Shown here piece by piece: positions 1-7,011 of a DNA stretch of 16,003 nt; positions within the stretch are counted from its first letter, which is position 1, and each line of letters starts with the position of its first letter. The notes below the pieces were generated by a model. The model was not told the origin of the DNA. It was given only the letters and a program-made list of their open reading frames with translations, and did no database searches. The translations under genes and the position numbers were made by a program. The DNA lies in the NCBI GenBank assembly GCA_964638795.1, contig CAZXAX010000042.1:1-16003 (forward strand), read 5' to 3'. The DNA comes from CAIYHK01 sp964638795 (GTDB taxonomy: Bacteria; Actinomycetota; Acidimicrobiia; Acidimicrobiales; Ilumatobacteraceae).

Positions 1-128
1 AGGAGGTAGCTCCAGGATCTAGGGGAGGGGATCCAAGCAATTTCTTAATGAGTAGCCATTTAATTCGGTGATTACCGAGCTGTTAAAAACGGCAAGAATA
101 AACAGACCAATAACTAATTGGAGGGAAA
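1..128 (+). promoter_or_regulatory. Noncoding leader upstream of the importer operon
   Basis: No credible coding region lies here, so it probably holds the promoter and 5' leader of the plus-strand operon. Visible structure: a purine-rich start with small inverted repeats (GGAG at 2-5 with CTCC at 10-13; GGATC at 15-19 with GATCC at 30-34), then a 14-bp inverted repeat TCGGT-GATT-ACCGA at 65-78. A Shine-Dalgarno sequence GGAGGG (120-125) sits just before the ATG at 129. I could not fix a -35/-10 pair with confidence (AAGAAT at 94-99 is only a weak -10 candidate). I do not recognise a known riboswitch class, although a purine or guanidine sensor would suit the neighbours. Confidence 0.5.
65..78. 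repeat. Inverted repeat (operator or small hairpin) in the leader
   Basis: Perfect 5-bp arms TCGGT and ACCGA around a GATT loop, about 50 bases upstream of the lipoprotein start. It could be a repressor operator or a weak RNA stem. Function is inferred only from position and symmetry. Confidence 0.35.
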
Positions 129-1253
129 ATGAAAGGAAAGTTGCGACTCGCATTCGCAGTTCTCGGTGCTTCGGCATTGTTGATCAGCGCATGCAGCGAC
201 GACAGCGACAGCGACAGCACGACTACGTCTGCCGCTGAAGAAACAACTACAACAATCAACGAGAAGATCATGATGCTGGATGCTGACGCAGACGGTGACG
301 TGCAATTCGGTGTTGCTGCTGCTGGTCCGGCCAATGATGGTGCGTACGTGCAGGCAACAGTTGATGGCGTGAAGGCATTTGCTGAGGCAAACGGTCTTCC
401 AGAGCCGATCGTTGTTGACGAAATTGAAGCAGAGCAGTCAGCAGAAAAACTGGAAGCACTTGCTCAGCAGGGCGCAGACGTGATCGTGGTGGCGGCGAGT
501 GAAATCGCTGGCCCACTTGACACTCTGACCGAGACCTACGCTGACATCTTCTGGTACTGCAACTGTGGTGCTGGTTACGGCAAGGACCTTCCGGGCCTCG
601 CTCAGACTCTCGACGATTCGTCAGAGATCAGCTACACCGCTGGCTATGCAACAGGTCTCCTCTTGGCTGATGCCGAGAACAAGGCTGTTACATTCCTCGG
701 ATGCTGTGACCTGCCATTCGAAAAAGAGGCATACCTCGCATACGAGCTCGGTCTGAAGGACGCGCTACCAGAAGCCACATTTAGCTACGTGGCAACCGGT
801 GGCTATCCATATGACTTCGCCAACACCGCAGGTGCAACCGAGGCTTACAACTCCGCTAAGGCCGCTGGTCTTGGTGCTGTGAACCCATACCTTGACGGCG
901 CACACGAAGCCATTGTTCAGCTTGCAAATGCTGACGGCATCGTGACCATGTCTGCAGGAAAGGCCGACGCTTGCGAGCGCACCGATCTTTCGTACCAGAT
1001 TGCCGTGAAGTTTGACGGTGGCGACTACATCATCGAAGCAATGAACCGTATTGCTGAAGGCACATTCAGCGAGGGCGAGAAGCTGACGTTCCATCCTGGC
1101 GACAGTGTTGGACCCGGCGGATCACCTGGTGCGGTCATTTGTGACCCAACCGATGAACAGCAAGCAGCGATGGACGCGGTCTACGCAAAGATCCAGGCAG
1201 GCGAGATGGCTGCCCAGTTCGGTGCGATCAAGGGCCAGGCCTACGCAGGCTGA
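129..1253 (+). CDS. BMP/PnrA-family ABC transporter substrate-binding lipoprotein
   Basis: Extracytoplasmic solute-binding lipoprotein of 374 residues that should deliver ligand to the permeases encoded downstream. The start at 129 is supported by GGAGGG four bases upstream. Residues 1-21 form a basic-then-hydrophobic signal peptide ending in the lipobox LISA-C22. Residues 23-45 are an Asp/Ser/Thr/Glu-rich linker typical of actinobacterial lipoproteins. The rest is the periplasmic-binding-like fold of the BMP family, with GPANDGAYVQA near residues 66-76 matching the family's ligand-contact loop. Characterised BMP proteins (PnrA, BmpA) bind purine nucleosides, and the four-gene order supports that class, but other ligands are possible. 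Oddity: six cysteines in the mature domain (C144, C146, C192, C193, C282, C338). Family assignment is firm; ligand is inferred. Confidence 0.92.
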   Translation: MKGKLRLAFAVLGASALLISACSDDSDSDSTTTSAAEETTTTINEKIMMLDADADGDVQFGVAAAGPANDGAYVQATVDGVKAFAEANGLPEPIVVDEIEAEQSAEKLEALAQQGADVIVVAASEIAGPLDTLTETYADIFWYCNCGAGYGKDLPGLAQTLDDSSEISYTAGYATGLLLADAENKAVTFLGCCDLPFEKEAYLAYELGLKDALPEATFSYVATGGYPYDFANTAGATEAYNSAKAAGLGAVNPYLDGAHEAIVQLANADGIVTMSAGKADACERTDLSYQIAVKFDGGDYIIEAMNRIAEGTFSEGEKLTFHPGDSVGPGGSPGAVICDPTDEQQAAMDAVYAKIQAGEMAAQFGAIKGQAYAG

Positions 1254-1257
1254 TTCG

Positions 1258-2820
1258 GTGACGTCTTCAATTCCGAATGAACGAGTAGGTGAGGGGGCTT
1301 CGGCCCCCTCACTTGCCGTTTCTATGACGGCAATCACGAAATCTTTCGGAGTCTTGAAGGCTTGCGATGAAGTGAGTTTCTCCATGGATGCAGGTCGCAT
1401 CCATGGAGTTCTCGGCCAGAACGGAGCTGGCAAATCAACTCTGATGAAAATTCTCATTGGATTGGTCACACCCGACAGCGGCGAAATCCGCATCGGTGGC
1501 CAGCCAGTGACCATTACGAGCCCACAACAAGCAGCCGATCTAGGTATCGGAATGGTGCATCAGCACTTCAGCCTGGTTGATGCATTGACTGTGTGGGAAA
1601 ACGTCATTCTTGGTGAAGGCGGTTTGCGTCTTGACCGCAAGCGCGCCAGGCAGCTTGTTTGTGAGATTGGTGATCAATATGGGTTGGCCATTGATCCAGA
1701 TGCGACTGTGGGCAATTTATCGGCTGGTCAGCGTCAGCGCATTGAGATCATCAAGTGTCTGCGACGCAATCCAAAAATCTTGATCTTTGATGAACCGACC
1801 TCGGTTCTCACACCCGATGAAAGCGAAATGCTCTTTCGGGTTTTGCGACAGGTCGTCCAATTAGAGGGACGCACCGTGGCGCTTGTTAGTCACAAACTCG
1901 AAGAAGTTCTGCATGCCACCGATGATGTAGTCATTATGCGGGACGGAAAACTGGTTGCGTCAATGCAGACCAGTGGCACAAAGCCTGAAGAGCTTGCTCG
2001 CGCCATGGTTGGCCGCGAAGTAAAGCTTCGCGGCTCCACTCCTTCGTCAGCACCTGCGGTGTCGGCAGCGAAGACTGGTACACCCGGGCTCAAGATCTCC
2101 GGATTGTCGGTGTCGAGCCGCAAAGAAGGTGTTGAGTTGAATGACCTCTCGCTAGAGGTTCACCCTGGCGAGATTGTCGGTGTTGCTGGTGTGGAGGGCA
2201 ATGGTCAGCGCGTGCTTGCCGATGTGCTTTCAAGTCTGCGTAGCTTCAATGCGGGCACCATCGAAGTAAATGGTGTGCCAGTTAAAGAAGGTGGTGCAGG
2301 TGCCATGGCACACGTTGGCATTGCTGTAATTCCTGAGGATCGTCATGATTCGGGCTGTGTGCTCAACATGTCCGTGGCTGAAAATCTCGTACTTGCGGGG
2401 CTAGAGAAGGTCTCACATCGCGGCGTGGTTGAAGCTGACACGGTGCGGGAAAATGCGGAGAAATTGATCGCCGAGTTCGGCATTTCATGCCAATCCCCCG
2501 ATGCCCCAATGTGGACGCTCTCTGGAGGTAACCAGCAACGCGTCGTGCTTGCACGAGAGCTGTCCGCAGATCCAAAAGTTCTAGTCGCGGCTCAACCAAC
2601 CCGTGGCTTGGATGTTGGTGCCATTGAGTACATGGGTGATCGACTGCGCTTGGCGGCCGATCAGGGTGTTGCGGTTCTGCTTATCTCCAGTGAACTCGAA
2701 GAAATTCTGCACCTTGCTGACCGAATTGTTGTCATGTACCGCGGTTCAATTATCGGTGAGATGCCCAACAAAGATGTCGATTTGGAACGCCTCGGGATGC
2801 TCATGGGGGGCGCTCAATGA
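1258..2820 (+). CDS. Nucleoside-type ABC transporter ATPase (two fused NBDs)
   Basis: Cytoplasmic ATPase of the RbsA/YufO type, with two nucleotide-binding domains in one chain (520 residues from the chosen start). NBD1 is canonical: Walker A GQNGAGKST at 53-61, Q-loop near 97-105, signature LSAGQ 154-158, Walker B ILIFDE 174-179, switch H212. NBD2 has the degenerate Walker A GVEGNGQR (311-318) usual in this family, the signature LSGGNQQR 421-428, and the AAQPTRGLD segment that marks the BMP-linked nucleoside group. Start: GTG 1258 lies four bases after the lipoprotein stop, has AGG eight bases upstream and keeps the complete first beta strand (LAVSMTAITKSFG). ATG 1324 is the alternative and lacks a Shine-Dalgarno sequence. 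Two strong hairpins lie inside the 5' coding part. The 3' end overlaps the next gene by ATGA. Confidence 0.93.
   Translation: MTSSIPNERVGEGASAPSLAVSMTAITKSFGVLKACDEVSFSMDAGRIHGVLGQNGAGKSTLMKILIGLVTPDSGEIRIGGQPVTITSPQQAADLGIGMVHQHFSLVDALTVWENVILGEGGLRLDRKRARQLVCEIGDQYGLAIDPDATVGNLSAGQRQRIEIIKCLRRNPKILIFDEPTSVLTPDESEMLFRVLRQVVQLEGRTVALVSHKLEEVLHATDDVVIMRDGKLVASMQTSGTKPEELARAMVGREVKLRGSTPSSAPAVSAAKTGTPGLKISGLSVSSRKEGVELNDLSLEVHPGEIVGVAGVEGNGQRVLADVLSSLRSFNAGTIEVNGVPVKEGGAGAMAHVGIAVIPEDRHDSGCVLNMSVAENLVLAGLEKVSHRGVVEADTVRENAEKLIAEFGISCQSPDAPMWTLSGGNQQRVVLARELSADPKVLVAAQPTRGLDVGAIEYMGDRLRLAADQGVAVLLISSELEEILHLADRIVVMYRGSIIGEMPNKDVDLERLGMLMGGAQ
1287..1314 (+). terminator. UUCG-loop hairpin between lipoprotein and ATPase coding parts (attenuator candidate)
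   Basis: Arms AGGTGAGGGGGC and GCCCCCTCACTT pair through 12 positions (one G-U) around a TTCG tetraloop. It begins 34 bases after the lipoprotein stop codon and is followed by TGCCGTTTCT, a weak U tract. In binding-protein ABC operons a hairpin here commonly lowers expression of the membrane components relative to the binding protein. If the ATPase starts at GTG 1258, the hairpin lies within its codons 10-19; if at ATG 1324, it is intergenic. The structure is certain; the role is inferred. Confidence 0.6.
1380..1408 (+). repeat. Perfect 12-bp inverted repeat inside the ATPase gene
   Basis: Arms CTCCATGGATGC (1380-1391) and GCATCCATGGAG (1397-1408) are exact reverse complements around a five-base AGGTC loop. 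The element encodes FSMDAGRIHGV just before Walker A. In RNA it would form a second strong stem 66 bases after the UUCG hairpin. It may only reflect codon choice, or it may add to attenuation or pausing at the start of the gene. Confidence 0.55.
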
Positions 2821-3929
2821 CCACTAGCAAAGGTGTGCTTGCACGCCTCAAATTGACGAGGGATCAAGTAGAGCTTCTTGGCCTTTATGTTCTCTGTGTG
2901 GTGCTCGCATTGGCGATCTCCGCACTCTTAATCGAGTTCAATGGTTCCTCGTGGACCCGTGCCGTTGAGGCGATTTTTGACGGCGCGTTCCAAAGCAAAG
3001 GTCGTTGGGGTGAAACCCTGCGTCGAATGGCGCCACTATTGATCGTGGCAGTTGGCAGCATTGTTGCAACACGTGCAGGCATTGTAAACATCGGTCAAGA
3101 GGGCCAGTTATTGGTGGGAACCACTGGTGCAGCATTTGTGCTGACCAAAATTCAGCCCGGTAATCCCGCGATGTTGATCGTTGGCCTTATTGTCGGCGCC
3201 ATCGTCGGGGCGGTGTGGGCAGGTATCGCTGGTTGGCTTTACTATTGGCGCAAGATTCCAATTGTTTTGTCGACACTGCTGCTGGTCTATCTCTCTTCGC
3301 AGATTGCTTCTTACACACTCACGAGGCGCCAACTGTTGTTGAATGTGGTACCGGGTGAGCCGAATCGTTTGCTACTCAGCGATGTGACAGCGCCGAAATC
3401 GCGACTTGGCATTATTGAAGTCTTTGGTAACAAGTTCCCGTTAAGTGTTCCGATTGCATTGGTCATTGCAGTGGTTGCCGCCTGGGTACTTACCCGTACC
3501 GTTTGGGGTTTCCGTTTGAAAATGCTCGGCATGAATCCGCGCACCGCACGCCGCGCAGGTGTTTCGGAAACGCGTTACGGCATGGCTGCGATCCTTGTAT
3601 CGGGTGCCGCTGCAGGATTGGCGGGCTCGATGATGCTCGCGGGCGGGGAGTCGCAATACAAGTTCTCCTCGGGCTTTGCATCGAATGCTGGTTGGGATGG
3701 TTTGCTCGTGGCGCTGGTGGCCCGTAACAATCCGATAGCTGCAATCCCAGTGGCGCTGGTGTTTGCTGGTCTGCGGAGTGCATCCACATTCCTTTCGGTG
3801 GCTGGAATCGAAGGTGTGTTGGTCGATGTTGTTCGTGCACTACTCGTGGTAGCGCTCTTTATTCCGCCGGCAATAAGTGAATTGCGTCGTAAGCGTCGGG
3901 CACTTGCGAACCTGACGGAGAGGACCTGA
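2817..3929 (+). CDS. ABC transporter permease 1 (BPD_transp_2, nucleoside type)
   Basis: Inner-membrane permease of 370 residues, first of two that would form the channel with the ATPase before it. About eight or nine hydrophobic segments are visible, the clearest near residues 20-40, 118-140, 206-228, 255-275 and 293-320. The family hallmark MAPLLIVAVGSIVATRAGIVNIGQEGQ spans roughly 65-91, given here only in part: RAGIVNIGQEGQ. A cytoplasmic coupling loop NPRTARRAGVSETRYG contacts the ATPase in relatives. The ATG lies within the ATPase stop (ATGA, 2817-2820), preceded by a G-rich run that can serve as ribosome-binding site, so translation is probably coupled. It corresponds in order and length to YufP/NupB of characterised BMP importers. 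Confidence 0.92.
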   Translation: MTTSKGVLARLKLTRDQVELLGLYVLCVVLALAISALLIEFNGSSWTRAVEAIFDGAFQSKGRWGETLRRMAPLLIVAVGSIVATRAGIVNIGQEGQLLVGTTGAAFVLTKIQPGNPAMLIVGLIVGAIVGAVWAGIAGWLYYWRKIPIVLSTLLLVYLSSQIASYTLTRRQLLLNVVPGEPNRLLLSDVTAPKSRLGIIEVFGNKFPLSVPIALVIAVVAAWVLTRTVWGFRLKMLGMNPRTARRAGVSETRYGMAAILVSGAAAGLAGSMMLAGGESQYKFSSGFASNAGWDGLLVALVARNNPIAAIPVALVFAGLRSASTFLSVAGIEGVLVDVVRALLVVALFIPPAISELRRKRRALANLTERT

Positions 3930-3931
3930 TC

Positions 3932-4861
3932 ATGCTCGCATTCATGGGTGACATCCTCTCGAATGGGCCGCTGTACGAGAGCACATTTCGACTCGCTGCC
4001 GTGCTCGCATTCGCTGCTGTGGGTGAGTGGGTTGCCGAGCGCGCAGGCACTATCAACATCTCCGTTGAGGCAATGCTTCTAGGCGGACATTTTGGTGCCG
4101 CAATTGCTTACACGGAGTCCACCAACTTCGCGTTAGCGATCGCGGTTGGTGCCATTGTTGGCATGCTGGTGGCTTCGCTGCAGGGGTATCTCAGCCACTA
4201 CTTGAGTGCCGATCAGTTCGGAATTGGCCTCACATTGAACATCTTGTTGCTTGGTGTTGCGGCCTTTCTGCAACCCAAGTTTGATCTAAGTACGAAACTC
4301 GCAAATGTGGTTGAGATTCCGTTGTTTTCAGACATTCCAAAGATTGGTCCAGCATTGTTCGCTCAACGTTGGCCGATGTACCTCATCTATGTGTTAATTC
4401 CCATTATCTGGTGGTTGGTAATGCGCACTTCGTGGGGTCTGGAAATTCGCGCCGTTGGTGAAGATCCGCAGGCTGCAGATGTGAGTGGCATCCATGTCAA
4501 CGCCCGTCGACGTCAGGCGATTCTGATCGCCGGACTCACTTCGGGAATCGGTGGGGCTGTGTATCTGTTTGGCCAAGTGGGTCGTTTTGAGAGCTCCAAT
4601 ATTGGCGGAAAGGGCATCATCGCACTAGCGGCGGTGATCTTCGGCGGTTGGACTCTTCGTGGTGCGGTGGCGGGATGTTTGTTGTTCGGATATGTGGATG
4701 CATTACGCCTCAATCTGCCCAACATCCTTGGCTACAGCTTGAACAGTCAACTTCTGGCGTCGCTTCCATTCTTGGCAACCATCATCGTGATGCTCATCTT
4801 TGCCAAGCACACTCGACAGCCAAGAGCACTCGCGCAACCGTTCATTCGTGGACTCAAATAG
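3932..4861 (+). CDS. ABC transporter permease 2 (BPD_transp_2, nucleoside type)
   Basis: Second permease, 309 residues, shorter than the first as is usual for the YufQ/NupC position. The family motif ERAGTINISVEAMLLGG lies near residues 35-51 and the coupling loop GEDPQAADVSGIHVNARRR near 176-194. Hydrophobic segments cover most of the protein. The start is set by GGAGAGGA (3917-3924) about eight bases before the ATG, two bases after the preceding stop. An in-frame ATG at 3944 is a less likely alternative because it is farther from that site. It completes the importer; with the lipoprotein, ATPase and first permease nothing is missing. Confidence 0.92.
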   Translation: MLAFMGDILSNGPLYESTFRLAAVLAFAAVGEWVAERAGTINISVEAMLLGGHFGAAIAYTESTNFALAIAVGAIVGMLVASLQGYLSHYLSADQFGIGLTLNILLLGVAAFLQPKFDLSTKLANVVEIPLFSDIPKIGPALFAQRWPMYLIYVLIPIIWWLVMRTSWGLEIRAVGEDPQAADVSGIHVNARRRQAILIAGLTSGIGGAVYLFGQVGRFESSNIGGKGIIALAAVIFGGWTLRGAVAGCLLFGYVDALRLNLPNILGYSLNSQLLASLPFLATIIVMLIFAKHTRQPRALAQPFIRGLK

Positions 4862-4883
4862 GAAAGCCCAACAGAGGTAAATC

Positions 4884-5918
4884 ATGAAAGCAGTTTGGTA
4901 CGACGCACCTGGTGGCCCAGAAGTGTTGAACTACGGCGACCGTCCGGACCCGAATCCGGGAACACACGACGTAGTGGTCAAAGTCCACGCAGCAGCACTA
5001 AATCATCTTGATGTGGTGCAACGCAATGGTTGGTACGCAATGCCGGGTTTCACTTTGCCCCACATTGCTGGCATGGATGTTGCGGGCGAGATTGTTGCAG
5101 TTGGATCTGCAGTTACAAACGTGAAGGTGGGCGAACGCGTGGTCGTTGACCCGTCACTTGCAGGTGTGCCCGATGGCTCGGCGTACGCCAACATGGGTGA
5201 CTTCTACGGTGATCTTGGTGTCATTGGCGCCACGGTGGCAGGTGGATACGCCGAACTCTGCCTCGCGCCATCTACTCACGTTTATCGCATTCCCGATGCG
5301 ATGTCATTTGAAGATGCCGCAACATTTCCGACCTGTTATCTGACCGCATGGCACGCTCTTTTTGAAGTCGGAAAATTGCAGCCCGGTGAAACCGTGATGA
5401 TTCATGCCGCAGGTAGCGGTGTCTCTGTGGCGGGCATCCAACTCGCGGTCGCCCGCGGCGCGCGTGTACTTGCCACTGCTGGCTCTGCCGAAAAGTGTGA
5501 GCGTGCACTCGATCTTGGTGCCGCTGCGGTGTGCAATAACCGTACTGAGGATGTCACAGGTTTCGCCCGCGCAAACACCGAGGGCCGCGGAGTTGACATG
5601 GTCTTTGACCACGTCGGGCCTGCACTGTGGGCGCAGTCAACTTTTGCGCTGCGTCCGCGTGGCCGCATTGTTAATTGTGGAAACACCACGGGCGACACCG
5701 CGACAATTCCTTCGCTTGGCTATTCGTTCCACATGGGCATTCAGATCCTTGGAAGCGATCCATATCGACCCGAAGAGTTCCAGCCCGCTTGGGACACATT
5801 CTGCAATGGCAACTTCAACGTGGTCATTGACTCACAGTTCGAACTCAAAGATGCAGGTGAAGCACAAATGAAGATGCAGAACAACGACGTCTTTGGCAAG
5901 ATCCTGTTGCGGCCCTGA
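4884..5918 (+). CDS. MDR-superfamily oxidoreductase (quinone-oxidoreductase type)
   Basis: NAD(P)H-dependent medium-chain dehydrogenase/reductase, 344 residues. The N-terminal GroES-like domain shows AALNHLDVVQRNG (37-49) with Asn-His in place of the catalytic zinc cysteine. AGMDVAGE (62-69) replaces the GHE-type zinc segment. The loop at about 88-112 lacks the four structural-zinc cysteines. This points to a zinc-free reductase of the quinone/enone class, not an alcohol dehydrogenase. The Rossmann glycine motif is AAGSGVSVAG at 175-184. The start follows AGAGGT (4873-4878) with five-base spacing, 22 bases after the permease gene. Position after a complete importer suggests it acts on the imported compound or an intermediate; the substrate cannot be read from sequence. 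Confidence 0.88.
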   Translation: MKAVWYDAPGGPEVLNYGDRPDPNPGTHDVVVKVHAAALNHLDVVQRNGWYAMPGFTLPHIAGMDVAGEIVAVGSAVTNVKVGERVVVDPSLAGVPDGSAYANMGDFYGDLGVIGATVAGGYAELCLAPSTHVYRIPDAMSFEDAATFPTCYLTAWHALFEVGKLQPGETVMIHAAGSGVSVAGIQLAVARGARVLATAGSAEKCERALDLGAAAVCNNRTEDVTGFARANTEGRGVDMVFDHVGPALWAQSTFALRPRGRIVNCGNTTGDTATIPSLGYSFHMGIQILGSDPYRPEEFQPAWDTFCNGNFNVVIDSQFELKDAGEAQMKMQNNDVFGKILLRP

Positions 5919-5921
5919 TCG

Positions 5922-7001
5922 ATGGCTGAAGAGCGCGACGCGCCGTACCCAGAACTGAAGAAGAGTCACACGGCGGCCCACAAAGGCACACCGTGGAGCG
6001 ACTTCAAGCCGCCTGCATCGGCGCCGGTCTGGAACATTATTCAGGGATATGGCAACTACTGGCTGCTGTGTTCGGCCGTCGAGCTCGGTGTTTTTGACTT
6101 GTTGCAAGAACTTGGTCCAACCAAACTCGAGCCAGTTGCCAAACGCCTGGCGTTGCCGGAGCGGAGTGCGTTGTTTCTTCTCGATGGCCTCGTGGCTATC
6201 GGAATGATTGAGCAGTATCGCGACGTCTACAAACTCGGTGACCTTGCCAAGCGCTACTTGACCACGGACGCTCCAGCAAGCATGGCTGATTTGATTGCCG
6301 TTGCGCCGGGGCCTCTTGTGAATTGGGAACACCTGTCCGACACCTTCAAACGAGGCACCCCTGAGCGGCCGATTGAGGACGATCCTGAAGGCTTTTACGT
6401 ACCACTTGTAGAGGCCACTTTCCCGACGATGCTGCGTGCGGCCACGCGTGCTGACTTAAAGATCGGATACTCGCGACAGCCAAACCTGCATGTTCTTGAT
6501 CTCGGTGCGGGTGGTGCTCCTTGGACCGTTGCGATTCTTGGCCAGAACCCAACTGCAACTTCAGTGGTTAATGATTTTGAAGGTGTCTTACGCGTGGCAA
6601 AGCGACGCATTGAAGATGCTGGTGTCAGCGATCGTGTCGAGTATCGACCAGGTGATTTCCATAACATCACCCTCGACGACGGCGAGTTTGATCTAGTTAT
6701 CCTGGGGCACATAATGCGTACCGAGGGTGTTGAGGGCGCAAAGCACCTGATTGAACGCGCCTATAAGGCACTGAAACCTGGCGGGCGAGTGGTCGTCTCT
6801 GATTACTTCCGCGATAACTCGCGTAAGTTCAATCCGTTTGGGGTGTTGATGGGCGTAACCATGGTGGCGGCGACTCGCCAAGGTCTCACATTCACAAATC
6901 GCGAGGTAACTGATTGGCTCCGCGCACAAGGCTTCGAGGCGTTGCGACTCATTGAGCCAATTGGTTTCAACCAAATGTATGTAGCAAGCAAACCGGAATA
7001 G
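5922..7001 (+). CDS. SAM-dependent methyltransferase, O-methyltransferase (ASMT/CrtF-like) type
   Basis: Methyltransferase of 359 residues. An N-terminal winged-helix dimerisation region (about 38-110, beginning IIQGYGNYWLLCSAVELGVFDLL) is followed by a Rossmann domain with SAM motif I, VLDLGAGGAP at 191-200, and the later motif ALKPGGRVVVSDYF. This is the layout of Methyltransf_2 enzymes such as acetylserotonin and hydroxyneurosporene O-methyltransferases. H263 (LGHIM) sits where these families keep their catalytic histidine. The ATG begins three bases after the preceding stop with no clear Shine-Dalgarno sequence, so it probably relies on reinitiation. A small-molecule methyltransferase inside what otherwise looks like a degradation operon is unexpected; it might methylate a phenolic or enolic intermediate. 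The acceptor is unknown. Confidence 0.88.
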   Translation: MAEERDAPYPELKKSHTAAHKGTPWSDFKPPASAPVWNIIQGYGNYWLLCSAVELGVFDLLQELGPTKLEPVAKRLALPERSALFLLDGLVAIGMIEQYRDVYKLGDLAKRYLTTDAPASMADLIAVAPGPLVNWEHLSDTFKRGTPERPIEDDPEGFYVPLVEATFPTMLRAATRADLKIGYSRQPNLHVLDLGAGGAPWTVAILGQNPTATSVVNDFEGVLRVAKRRIEDAGVSDRVEYRPGDFHNITLDDGEFDLVILGHIMRTEGVEGAKHLIERAYKALKPGGRVVVSDYFRDNSRKFNPFGVLMGVTMVAATRQGLTFTNREVTDWLRAQGFEALRLIEPIGFNQMYVASKPE

Positions 7002-7006
7002 GAGAG
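7001..7006 (+). promoter_or_regulatory. Ribosome-binding site selecting a GTG start
   Basis: GGAGAG ends five bases before GTG 7012 and overlaps the last base of the preceding stop codon. It makes this GTG the likely start of the first amidohydrolase. Confidence 0.7.
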
Positions 7007-7011
7007 CAGTA

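Noticed and set aside
1..128. Purine or guanidine riboswitch in the leader
   Set aside because: The functional context would fit, but I could not find the conserved core of a known class.
765..1094. Antisense reading frame of 109 codons opposite the lipoprotein gene
   Set aside because: It is a shadow of the coding strand, with no ribosome-binding site and no recognisable domain.
1105..1257. Longer N-terminus of the ATPase reading frame, starting inside the lipoprotein gene
   Set aside because: It overlaps 149 bases of a well-supported gene in another frame and the extra residues look unlike any NBD.
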